Made by a program: the position numbers and the translations under genes. 20,116 nt of DNA from Vicinamibacteria bacterium (GTDB lineage: Bacteria; Acidobacteriota; Vicinamibacteria; Vicinamibacterales; UBA2999): the NCBI GenBank assembly GCA_025938035.1, contig JAICQE010000067.1:1-20116 (forward strand), given 5' to 3'. Position 1 is the stretch's first letter, and each line of letters opens with the position of its first letter. The notes under the pieces were generated by a model. That model saw only the letters and a list, made by a program, of their open reading frames with translations, searched no databases and was not told where the DNA came from. Shown here piece after piece: positions 14,340-20,116 of the stretch.

Positions 14340-15685
14340 CGACGCGGCGTGTGGTCTTCGCGCTGATCCTGCTGACGGCCGTCGCCGTCGCCTCGTCACC
14401 CTGGTGGCGCCCGGATCCTCGCCCGGCCAGCGACGTGAACGCGCTGGCAGACCGGTACGTCCGTCTGGTGCTGGCGCTGGGCCAGCATGATCGCGATTAC
14501 GTCGACGCGTACTACGGCCCGCCGGAATGGCGGATGGAGGCCGAGCTCATGAAGGTCTCGCTGGGTGACATCAACGAGGCCGCGGTCGATCTCGCGGGTG
14601 ACCTGGCGGCGATTGCCCCCGCTCCGTCGGCATCCGAACCGTCTCGCGCGCGGCATCAGTACCTCACCCGTCAGCTCGAGGCGCTCCGCGCCCGCGTCGC
14701 GATTCTCACCGGCACGACGATGCGCTTCGACGAGGAGTCGAAGGCGCTCTACGATGCCGTGGCGCCGGCGCATACGGAACAGGAGTTCCTGGACGTGCTG
14801 GCGGAGCTCGAGAAGCGGCTTCCTGGCACCGGCACGCTCCCCGATCGGTATGAGGCATACCGGCTCCGATTCGTTATTCCCAGGGCGCGCCTCGACGCGA
14901 CGTTTCGCGCGGCGATCGACGAATGCCGCGTGCGGACGCTGAAGCACATCAGGCTGCCCGACGAAGAAAACTTCACCGTCGAGTATGTCACCGGCAAGAC
15001 GTGGAGCGCCTACAACTGGTATCAGGGCGGCTACCGGAGCGTGATCCAGGTGAACACCGACCTGCCCATACATGCGGACTGGGCCGTTGTTCTGGCCTGT
15101 CACGAGGGGTATCCGGGTCATCACGCCTATAACGTGCTTCTGGAGAAAAACCTCGTGCGCGGCCGCGGCTGGCGGGAGTTCTCGGTGTACCCGCTGTTCA
15201 CCCCGCAATCGCTGATCGCTGAAGGCACCGGCGACTACGGGGTGCACGTCGCCTTTCCCGGACTCGATCGCGTGGCGTTTGCGCGAAGCGTTGTCTTTCC
15301 AGCCGCGGGGCTCGACCCGTCGATGGCCGCCCGCTACTACGACGTCGTCGATCTGGTGGAGCGGCTGGGACCGGCCGGCGACGAAGCGGCACGGCGATAC
15401 CTCGACGGACAGCTCGATACGGAAGGGGCGGTACGGTGGCTCGAGACCTACGCGCTGCACTCGCGCGCCAGGGCCGAGCAGCGTTTGAGGTTCATCGATC
15501 AGTACCGCAGCTATGTCATCAACTACACCGTCGGCAGAGACATCGTGGCGCGCTGGGTCGAATCGCAGGGCGGCACGGATGCCGACCCCGCGCGGCGCTG
15601 GGAGTTGTTCGAGGATCTGATCTCGTCGCCGCGGCTGCCTTCTTCGCTGGCAACTCCCAAATCCCAACTTCCGACTTCCAAGTGA
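14336..15685 (+). CDS. DUF885 family protein (gluzincin-like metallopeptidase), probably exported
   Basis: The 449-residue protein begins with a signal-like segment (RRVVFALILLTAVAVASSPWW), so it probably acts outside the cytosol. The defining motif is HEGYPGHH (256-263), an HExxH-like zinc site, with Glu296 in LIAEGTGDYG as the likely third ligand. GGYRSVIQVNTDLP and YDVVDLVERLGP also fit the family. Usual DUF885 proteins are about 550-600 residues, so this is a shorter variant; the metal site is intact. No DUF885 substrate can be assigned. The start is a TTG that overlaps the upstream stop, with GTG 14351 as alternative. The last dozen residues (LATPKSQLPTSK) and the stop codon come from a 7-bp-period repeat, so the natural C terminus may be earlier. 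The stop overlaps the next gene's GTG. Confidence 0.88.
   Translation: MTTRRVVFALILLTAVAVASSPWWRPDPRPASDVNALADRYVRLVLALGQHDRDYVDAYYGPPEWRMEAELMKVSLGDINEAAVDLAGDLAAIAPAPSASEPSRARHQYLTRQLEALRARVAILTGTTMRFDEESKALYDAVAPAHTEQEFLDVLAELEKRLPGTGTLPDRYEAYRLRFVIPRARLDATFRAAIDECRVRTLKHIRLPDEENFTVEYVTGKTWSAYNWYQGGYRSVIQVNTDLPIHADWAVVLACHEGYPGHHAYNVLLEKNLVRGRGWREFSVYPLFTPQSLIAEGTGDYGVHVAFPGLDRVAFARSVVFPAAGLDPSMAARYYDVVDLVERLGPAGDEAARRYLDGQLDTEGAVRWLETYALHSRARAEQRLRFIDQYRSYVINYTVGRDIVARWVESQGGTDADPARRWELFEDLISSPRLPSSLATPKSQLPTSK
15651..15685. repeat. Heptad array at the DUF885/PIG3 junction
   Basis: Five heptads CAACTCC, CAAATCC, CAACTTC, CGACTTC, CAAGTGA form a direct array with no inverted partner nearby. 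It encodes the end of the DUF885 protein, contains its stop codon, and its last unit holds the GTG start of the next gene. Confidence 0.8.
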
Positions 15686-16662
15686 AGTGCATCGAAATCT
15701 CTTCACCGGGCCCGCCTGAAGTACTGAGGTTGGCCGAGCGGCCGGATCCGGCGCCGGGCGTGGGAGAGGTGCTGATTCGCGTGGCTGCCGCCGGCGTCAA
15801 TCGTCCGGACGTGATGCAGCGGCAGGGGCACTATCCGCCGCCGCCGGGAGCGAGTGATATTCCGGGGCTCGAGGTTGCCGGCACGATCGAACTGCTCGGC
15901 GGGGGCGTTGGAGGACTGCGCGTCGGCGACAGGGTGTGTGCGCTGGTGTCGGGCGGTGGATACGCCGCGAAGTGCGTGGCGCCCGCAGTGCAGTGTCTGC
16001 CCGCGCCCGCACCGCTCGACCTGGTTGCCGCGGCTGCGATACCCGAAACGTTCTTTACGGTGTGGACGAACGTGTTCGATCGCGGCCGCCTGCAGGCCGG
16101 CGAGACTGCGCTGTTCCACGGCGGTTCGAGCGGGATCGGCACGACCGCCATCCAGCTGGCTGCCGCGCGCGGCGCGCGGGTGTTCGCGACCGCCGGATCG
16201 CCGGAGAAGTGCCGCGCCTGCGAGCGGCTCGGCGCCGAACGGGCAATCGACTATCGGACGGAGGACTTCGCGGCGATCGCCCGCGAGCTGACAGCCGGCC
16301 ACGGCGTCAACCTGATCCTCGACATCGTCGGCGGGTCGTACGTGAACCGCAACCTGGCGGCGCTGGCCATGGACGGCCGGCTGGTCGTGATCGGGTTCAT
16401 GGAAGGAGAGCCGCTCGCGACCGTAGACCTCCGACGGATTCTCGGGCGGAGGCTGACGATCACCGGTTCCGCGCTGCGTCCTCGCACCGTATCGGAGAAG
16501 GGCGCAATCGCCGAGTCACTCCGGCGCGAGGTCTGGCCGCTCCTCGAACGTGGCGCCGTCTCGCCGGTCGTCTATCGAACGTTCCCGCTCGCCGAAGCCG
16601 CCGCGGCGCACCGGCTGATGGAGTCGAGCGAGCACGTTGGGAAGATTGTGCTCGTTATGTAG
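15682..16662 (+). CDS. PIG3/QOR-type NAD(P)H quinone oxidoreductase (zinc-free medium-chain dehydrogenase)
   Basis: The 326-residue protein belongs to the PIG3 branch of the medium-chain dehydrogenase/reductase superfamily. It begins MKCIEISSPGPPEVL in frame and keeps AAAGVNRPDVMQRQGHYPPPPGASD as the catalytic-domain hallmark. A NADPH-binding Rossmann domain follows with HGGSSGIGTTAIQLA (His146 onwards) and the LDIVGG strand. The PIG3-typical GSALRPRTVSEKGAI lies at about 262-276. There are no zinc-ligand cysteines. Family knowledge: such enzymes reduce quinones or enones with NADPH in the cytosol. GTG 15682 shares four bases (GTGA) with the DUF885 stop, so the two are translationally coupled; the frame stays open further upstream but that part is antisense-like overlap. 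The start has no Shine-Dalgarno, consistent with coupling. The stop is the first base of a 9-bp array. Confidence 0.92.
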   Translation: MKCIEISSPGPPEVLRLAERPDPAPGVGEVLIRVAAAGVNRPDVMQRQGHYPPPPGASDIPGLEVAGTIELLGGGVGGLRVGDRVCALVSGGGYAAKCVAPAVQCLPAPAPLDLVAAAAIPETFFTVWTNVFDRGRLQAGETALFHGGSSGIGTTAIQLAAARGARVFATAGSPEKCRACERLGAERAIDYRTEDFAAIARELTAGHGVNLILDIVGGSYVNRNLAALAMDGRLVVIGFMEGEPLATVDLRRILGRRLTITGSALRPRTVSEKGAIAESLRREVWPLLERGAVSPVVYRTFPLAEAAAAHRLMESSEHVGKIVLVM

Positions 16663-16756
16663 GTTCAAGGGGTTCAAGGGGTTCAAGGGGTTCAAGGGGT
16701 TCAAGGGGTTCAAAGAGTTCAAAGAGTTCATGGGTCCCGTTCAAAGAGGTTCAAAG
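16662..16756 (+). repeat. 9-bp tandem array GGTTCAAGG with G-quadruplex motif
   Basis: Five perfect copies of GGTTCAAGG (16662-16706) are followed by GGTTCAAAG, AGTTCAAAG and AGTTCATGG (to 16733), then two degenerate copies (16738-16746 and 16748-16756). The first copy starts on the last base of the PIG3 stop codon. Adjacent units join into GGGG tracts at 16669, 16678, 16687, 16696 and 16705, each separated by TTCAA. The eighth unit contains the ATG of the TIGR03435 gene. Confidence 0.92.
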
Positions 16757-17608
16757 CGTTGGCGTCTGCTTCCCGTCATCGTCATGCTCGCGTTGGCGGC
16801 AAGCACGGCGGGCCAGCAGCCGGCGTTCGGCGTGGCCTCCGTCCGGCGCAGCGTTGACGGCGGCAACATGTCGTTCAGCCCGAGGGCGAACGGTCAGCTG
16901 ATCGCCACGAACACGACGCTGCGGACGTTGATTCTGCGCGCGTACGGGTTGCACGGTTCGCAGCTGATTGACGCGCCGGAGTGGACAGCGGTCGAGCGTT
17001 TCGACATCGACGCACGGGTCGACCCACCGCCGCGCAGCCCGGACGCGCTGATGCCGCTGCTGCGCACGCTCCTCGCGGAGCGGTTCCAGTTCAAGGCGCG
17101 GACGGAGACGCGGGAACTGGCGGCGTATGTTCTCGTCCACGCGCGCAGTGATCGGCGTCTTGGCCCGCAGATTCGCCCGACACAGGCGGACTGCCGCGAC
17201 GGAGGCAGAGTCATGACCCGCGAAGAACTCATGGCGATCGCCAAAGATGGATGGCCGCCGTGCGGCCAGGTTGTCACGATCAGTTTTCTCACCGAGTCGT
17301 CGGACGGGACGCGCGGCTCGAGAATCCGCGTGCGACGGTCGGGTGTGACGATGCCGGATTTCGCGACCTTGCTGCAGGGTCAAGTCGGCCGTCCCGTCGT
17401 CGATCGAACGGGTCTCGCGGGACTCTACGACGTCGAGTACACCTTTGCACCGCAGCCTCCCGGCCCATCGACCGAACTGGCCGCCGGCGCAAACGTGCCG
17501 CCGGTTCTCGTGGCACTCGAAGAGCAGCTTGGATTGAAGCTTGAATCCGAGCGTACACAGGTGCCGGTGCTCGTCGTGGAATCCGTCGGCCGTCCGACAG
17601 AGAACTGA
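16730..17608 (+). CDS. TIGR03435 family exported protein
   Basis: The 292-residue protein has a signal peptide (n-region VQRGSKRWR, hydrophobic LLPVIVMLALAAS, cut near AGQQ). The mature part matches the TIGR03435 pattern: FGVASVRRS, NTTLRTLILRAYGLHGSQLIDAPEW (shown in part), RFDIDARVDPPP, MPLLRTLLAERFQFKARTETRELAAYVLVHA, a Cys-containing middle (ADCRDGG, PPCGQ, perhaps a disulfide), VVDRTGLAGLYDVEYTF and EEQLGLKLESERTQVPVLVVESV. Family knowledge: it is abundant in soil Acidobacteriota (many paralogues per genome) and its role is unknown; an extracytoplasmic location is likely. The start lies in the last unit of a tandem array with G-quadruplex potential. Its stop is only 16 bases from the end of the oppositely oriented hydrolase gene. 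Confidence 0.9.
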   Translation: MGPVQRGSKRWRLLPVIVMLALAASTAGQQPAFGVASVRRSVDGGNMSFSPRANGQLIATNTTLRTLILRAYGLHGSQLIDAPEWTAVERFDIDARVDPPPRSPDALMPLLRTLLAERFQFKARTETRELAAYVLVHARSDRRLGPQIRPTQADCRDGGRVMTREELMAIAKDGWPPCGQVVTISFLTESSDGTRGSRIRVRRSGVTMPDFATLLQGQVGRPVVDRTGLAGLYDVEYTFAPQPPGPSTELAAGANVPPVLVALEEQLGLKLESERTQVPVLVVESVGRPTEN

Positions 17609-17624
17609 CCAGGCCAGCCGGCGA

Positions 17625-19292
17625 TCAACGGGTCAACGCGAACGGCACGTTCCGGAATACGGGAGTCGTGAACTGCACACCCGTGATCGCTCCCGCGGAA
17701 TTCCGTTGAAACCGCAGGACCAGGTTCCCGCGCTGAAAGGTGTCGCGGACGACGCCCGGAAATTCCGGCGCCTCGCCCGGCGCATCATTGAGGCGAATGG
17801 CCAGTCCGGTCTTTCCCGGCACGATCTGAAAACGGGCACGCAGTTCGTCGCTCTCATACCGTCCGGCATAGGCCGTCAGCTCGCCGGCCGTCGGCGCCCA
17901 CGGCCGTGCGCGACGATATCGCGTTGTCCGGCCCTCCATCGACGTGTACTCGAACTGATCGCCTGAGAGGAATGTGATCTCGAACGCATCCTTGGACATG
18001 AACTCCATCGTCGGACGCGCGATGCGGAAACGATCTTTCGTCACCGCGACCAGCGGGCCGGCGCCTGCGACGACGAGCCGGCCGTTGGCGGCGGCAAGGC
18101 GGAGCAGCCTGCCGGTCTGGTCGTTGACGAAGACCCCAGCCTTGCCGGAAAGGTCCAGGCCTTCGATGGGCGCGCCGCCGGCGGTCGCTGGGGTCGGGGC
18201 AGCCGGCGGGCGGACGCCGCCAGGAGCGGCGAAGAGATCGAAAATGCGCGCCGCGAAACCATCGCGATCGTCCGACGCTTCGCCGGCGTTACAGAGGACG
18301 GCAACGGAGATGCGGCTGTCCGGAAAACGGACCAGAACCGATCGGAACCCAGCAGCGCCGCCGCCGTGGTGGAACAGGCGGCCGGCATAGTTGGTGCCCG
18401 CGATCAGGCCGCGTCCGTAATCGAGTACGCGACCGTTGTTCAATTTTGCCGGTTCCTCCAGCTTATCCGTCACGAACCTGCCGAGACGGCCGCTGGTGAG
18501 CCCGTCACTCCAGAGCACCAGGTCGCTGGCCGTGCTGAAGAGCGCACCGCCACCACCGCGTTCGTTGTCGATCAGCATGTCCATGCGCCAGCCGGCGCCC
18601 TGCGGCTCGAAGGCAAGCGCGCGGTTCTTGACGACCTGCCGCAAGTCATCGACGTAGGTCGTGGACGTCATGCCGAGCGGTTCAAACAGGCGCGTTCGCG
18701 CGAACTCGGAGAAGGGCATTCCGCTGCGCCGCGCCACGACCTCCGTGAGCAGCACGTAGCCGCTGTTCGAGTAGGCCCATTCTTCGCCGGGCGCGAAGTC
18801 GAGGGCCCGCTGACGAAGGATCATCGGCATCGCCGGCTCGCTGCCGCTGTTGAAGTTGCGCAGCCCCGTCCAGTCGCGCAAGCCGCTGGTGTGGCTGAGC
18901 ATGTGGTCCAGAGTGATCGTCCGCCCGTAGTCCGGCAGTTCCGGAATGTATTTGCGGACGTCGTCGGTGAGCGCCAGCCGCTTTTCCTCGACGAGCAGCA
19001 GGATCGCTGCGGCCACGAACTGCTTCCGGATCGACGCCGCGTCGAAGACGGAATCGGCGGTGAGCGGCACGTTCCGCTCGAGATCGGCCAGACCATAGGC
19101 GCGATTCACGACCAGCGCGCCGTTGTGGGAAGCCGCAGCCACGCAGCCCGGCGAGCCGGGCTTCACCCAGCTGAAGATCCTGTCGATCGACGCGGTCTTG
19201 TCCTGTGCGTGTGCCGGGGCGGCGGCGACGAGCCCCAGGAGGAGGAGGGACGGCAGCCGGCGATCGTGTCCACGACGGCAGGGCATGGGCAT
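17625..19292 (-). CDS. Secreted serine hydrolase of the class C beta-lactamase / AmpH-like family
   Basis: The 555-residue protein has a signal peptide (RRLPSLLLLGLVAAAPAHA, cleavage after residue 29). The beta-lactamase-fold domain runs to about residue 365 with all catalytic motifs: Ser87-x-x-Lys90 in ASIRKQFV, Tyr174-Ser-Asn176 in YSNSGY, and the third box HHGGGAAG (308-315) replacing KTG. LDHMLSHTSGLRDW is the usual family stretch. The C-terminal part (about 375-555), after a Pro/Ala-rich linker, is an extra beta-rich domain like those found on many DUF3471-type hydrolases. Substrate could be D-Ala peptides, esters or beta-lactams; this family is mostly peptidase or esterase, so resistance should not be assumed. 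A promoter with a dyad covers the start. The ATG at 19286, two codons in, lies where the transcript should begin, so it may be the true start. Confidence 0.92.
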   Translation of the reverse strand: MPMPCRRGHDRRLPSLLLLGLVAAAPAHAQDKTASIDRIFSWVKPGSPGCVAAASHNGALVVNRAYGLADLERNVPLTADSVFDAASIRKQFVAAAILLLVEEKRLALTDDVRKYIPELPDYGRTITLDHMLSHTSGLRDWTGLRNFNSGSEPAMPMILRQRALDFAPGEEWAYSNSGYVLLTEVVARRSGMPFSEFARTRLFEPLGMTSTTYVDDLRQVVKNRALAFEPQGAGWRMDMLIDNERGGGGALFSTASDLVLWSDGLTSGRLGRFVTDKLEEPAKLNNGRVLDYGRGLIAGTNYAGRLFHHGGGAAGFRSVLVRFPDSRISVAVLCNAGEASDDRDGFAARIFDLFAAPGGVRPPAAPTPATAGGAPIEGLDLSGKAGVFVNDQTGRLLRLAAANGRLVVAGAGPLVAVTKDRFRIARPTMEFMSKDAFEITFLSGDQFEYTSMEGRTTRYRRARPWAPTAGELTAYAGRYESDELRARFQIVPGKTGLAIRLNDAPGEAPEFPGVVRDTFQRGNLVLRFQRNSAGAITGVQFTTPVFRNVPFALTR

Positions 19293-19321
19293 ACTTTACA
19301 ATGCAAAGTAGTTGGCGTCAA
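19292..19321 (-). promoter_or_regulatory. Serine hydrolase promoter with overlapping palindrome
   Basis: On the minus strand, TTGACG (19321-19316), a 17-base spacer and TAAAGT (19298-19293) make a good sigma70-type promoter. The pair sits in the 19-bp near-palindrome at 19292-19310, TACTTT on one side and AAAGTA on the other, with 8 of 9 base pairs symmetric. This covers the -10 box, so a repressor binding it would block the promoter. Confidence 0.6.
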
Positions 19322-19405
19322 TGCATCAGGGGCGCGGTCCCCCGTGTGGCGCCGACTGCGAATCTTCTACGGCCCGAAGCGCGTGCCTGGTGCGAGCGGC
19401 ACAGA

Positions 19406-20008
19406 CTAATCCGCGTAAACGACCGTTCGTGTGCTGGTGTGCGCGCGGACAACGTCCGACGAGAGCGGCTTACTCAGATACACCTTCGACTCACGGTTGT
19501 CGGTGCGGTTCGGCTCGTACTTGACGACGTTGAATTCGAGCTGATCGAGCGTGCCGCGCATGTCGTAGAAGCGGTTTTTCGTCTTGACGACCACCTCGTT
19601 GAAGCCGGCCGAGTGGGCCCACGCTTCCGATTCCTCGGTCAGGGCGCGGAAGTGTCCCTGGCCGCGCCAGTCGCGGCGCGTGCCGCCAATCCAGCTGTAG
19701 AGGACCTTGCGCCCCTGGAACCGGACGGCGCCGTCGAGCCGGCCGACCAGGTCCACCAGCTTGGGCTCCGTTTCGTCGGCGCGGATCTCGTGGACGACCT
19801 TGAACGACACGGGCGCCACCATGCCCGGATCGTCGGGCAGCGGCGCCTCGGCGATGAGGATCAGGAATTCGCGATCCTTGAGGCGGGCGACGATTTCCCG
19901 CGCGGTCTTCTTGCGGGGAAACTCCCCGAAAAATTCTTCGATGTACTGAATTTCGAGCGCGCCGGATTCGAGCGGGTATTGCTTGATCAGGTATTCCAAT
20001 GGACCCAT
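19406..20008 (-). CDS. GNAT family N-acetyltransferase domain protein
   Basis: The 200-residue protein has a GNAT-like core. Residues 45-75 form the early strands (REFLILIAEAPLP, VSFKVVHEIR). The CoA-binding motif RRDWRGQGHFRALTEESEAWA (111-131 read in two parts: RRDWRGQGHF then RALTEESEAWA) follows the strand KVLYSWIGG. The next strand FNEVVVKTKNRF and the segment MRGTLDQLEFNVVKYE fit the C-terminal half of the fold. The first 40 residues and the last 30 are not part of the core. The likely role is acetyl-CoA-dependent acylation of an unknown amine. ATG 20008 is the first in-frame methionine; no Shine-Dalgarno precedes it. A 9-bp tandem array begins six bases upstream, so any promoter must lie in or beyond it. 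The gene reads toward the hydrolase gene in the same direction. Confidence 0.82.
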   Translation of the reverse strand: MGPLEYLIKQYPLESGALEIQYIEEFFGEFPRKKTAREIVARLKDREFLILIAEAPLPDDPGMVAPVSFKVVHEIRADETEPKLVDLVGRLDGAVRFQGRKVLYSWIGGTRRDWRGQGHFRALTEESEAWAHSAGFNEVVVKTKNRFYDMRGTLDQLEFNVVKYEPNRTDNRESKVYLSKPLSSDVVRAHTSTRTVVYAD

Positions 20009-20014
20009 TTTACC

Positions 20015-20116
20015 CGTTCGAGTCGTTCGAGTCGTTCGAGTCGTTCGAACCGTTCGATTCGTTCGAACCGTGCGAACCGTTCAAGAACGCGAACGATCCG
20101 AACGATTCGAACCGCT
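20015..20116. repeat. 9-bp array CGTTCGAGT with inverted right arm, cut by the window end
   Basis: Eight 9-bp units run from 20015: three CGTTCGAGT, then CGTTCGAAC, CGTTCGATT, CGTTCGAAC, CGTGCGAAC and CGTTCAAGA (to 20086). From 20091 the same word appears in reverse complement (GAACGATCC, GAACGATTC, GAACCGCT). The array is therefore another inverted pair. The true right end lies outside the window. It is upstream of the GNAT gene. Confidence 0.88.

Noticed and set aside
16662..16733. CRISPR-like array
   Set aside because: Units are 9 bp with no spacers and no cas genes, so it is a plain tandem repeat.
19330..19405. Possible terminator of the GNAT gene
   Set aside because: Only weak 5-bp stems (for example GTGCC with GGCAC) with long loops and no T-tract; not supportable.
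18366..19409. Plus-strand frame of over 340 residues opposite the serine hydrolase
   Set aside because: No motifs; the minus strand has a signal peptide and all three beta-lactamase boxes in frame.
20007..20012. TAAAAT as the -10 box of the GNAT gene
   Set aside because: It overlaps the ATG itself, so a transcript made from it would lack that start codon; it is probably chance unless a later start is used.

Overview
This window is a high-GC bacterial chromosome segment, most likely from an uncultured or poorly studied Acidobacteriota (Vicinamibacteria-like). The taxonomic call is an inference. It rests on a PadR regulator next to a ~900-residue duplicated FtsX-type permease of the ADOP kind, a TIGR03435 'soil-associated' exported protein, a DUF6526 protein, and intergenic repeats of the sort seen in soil acidobacteria. 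No rRNA, tRNA, CRISPR array, phage gene or transposase was seen. The window is gene-dense, and no gap between genes reaches 300 bases.

Layout, left to right. (1) The 3' end of the translation factor ettA is followed by a UbiD-family decarboxylase. (2) A PadR regulator and its ADOP permease form an operon behind a promoter carrying three copies of a half-site. (3) A TATAAT promoter leads an operon of a conserved hypothetical protein, an NTF2-like protein and an FHA-GAF-PP2C phosphatase; a STAS anti-anti-sigma-type protein follows with its own leader. The phosphatase and STAS protein look like two parts of a partner-switching circuit, but no RsbW-like kinase is visible. (4) apaG (minus strand) diverges from a lipid A exporter-type ABC transporter. 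(5) A DUF533/TerB-like protein, a GYF_2-AIM24 protein and a DUF6526 membrane protein form a possible envelope or stress cluster. (6) An SDR-type L-threonine 3-dehydrogenase, a DUF885 metalloprotease-like lipoprotein or secreted protein, and a PIG3-type quinone oxidoreductase are translationally coupled by overlapping stop and start codons. The TIGR03435 secreted protein follows. (7) On the minus strand, converging on it, lie a secreted serine beta-lactamase-like hydrolase and a GNAT acetyltransferase.

The most unusual content is between genes. There are six short-period sequence elements (7-bp period at 10915-10998, 11673-11765 and 15651-15685; 9-bp period at 449-485, 16662-16756 and 20015-20116). 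Each uses a different word, and four of them are arranged as inverted arms that would fold into long hairpins. Three sit exactly on a stop/start junction and supply the stop codon, the start codon or the protein termini of the flanking genes. The array at 16662-16708 carries five GGGG tracts spaced by TTCAA, a textbook G-quadruplex motif, just before the TIGR03435 start. Separately, a 51-bp double-hairpin element with an outer GTGG/CCAC clamp occurs twice in opposite orientation (7990-8040 and 13256-13306). The only three differences between the copies lie in the loops and the linker.

Several transcription-unit starts (11016, 13332, 19286) lack a Shine-Dalgarno sequence and have a -10-like hexamer only 6-8 bases upstream, which suggests leaderless transcripts. 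Genes inside operons have clear GGAGG-type sites. All functional statements are by reading motifs; no database search was run.
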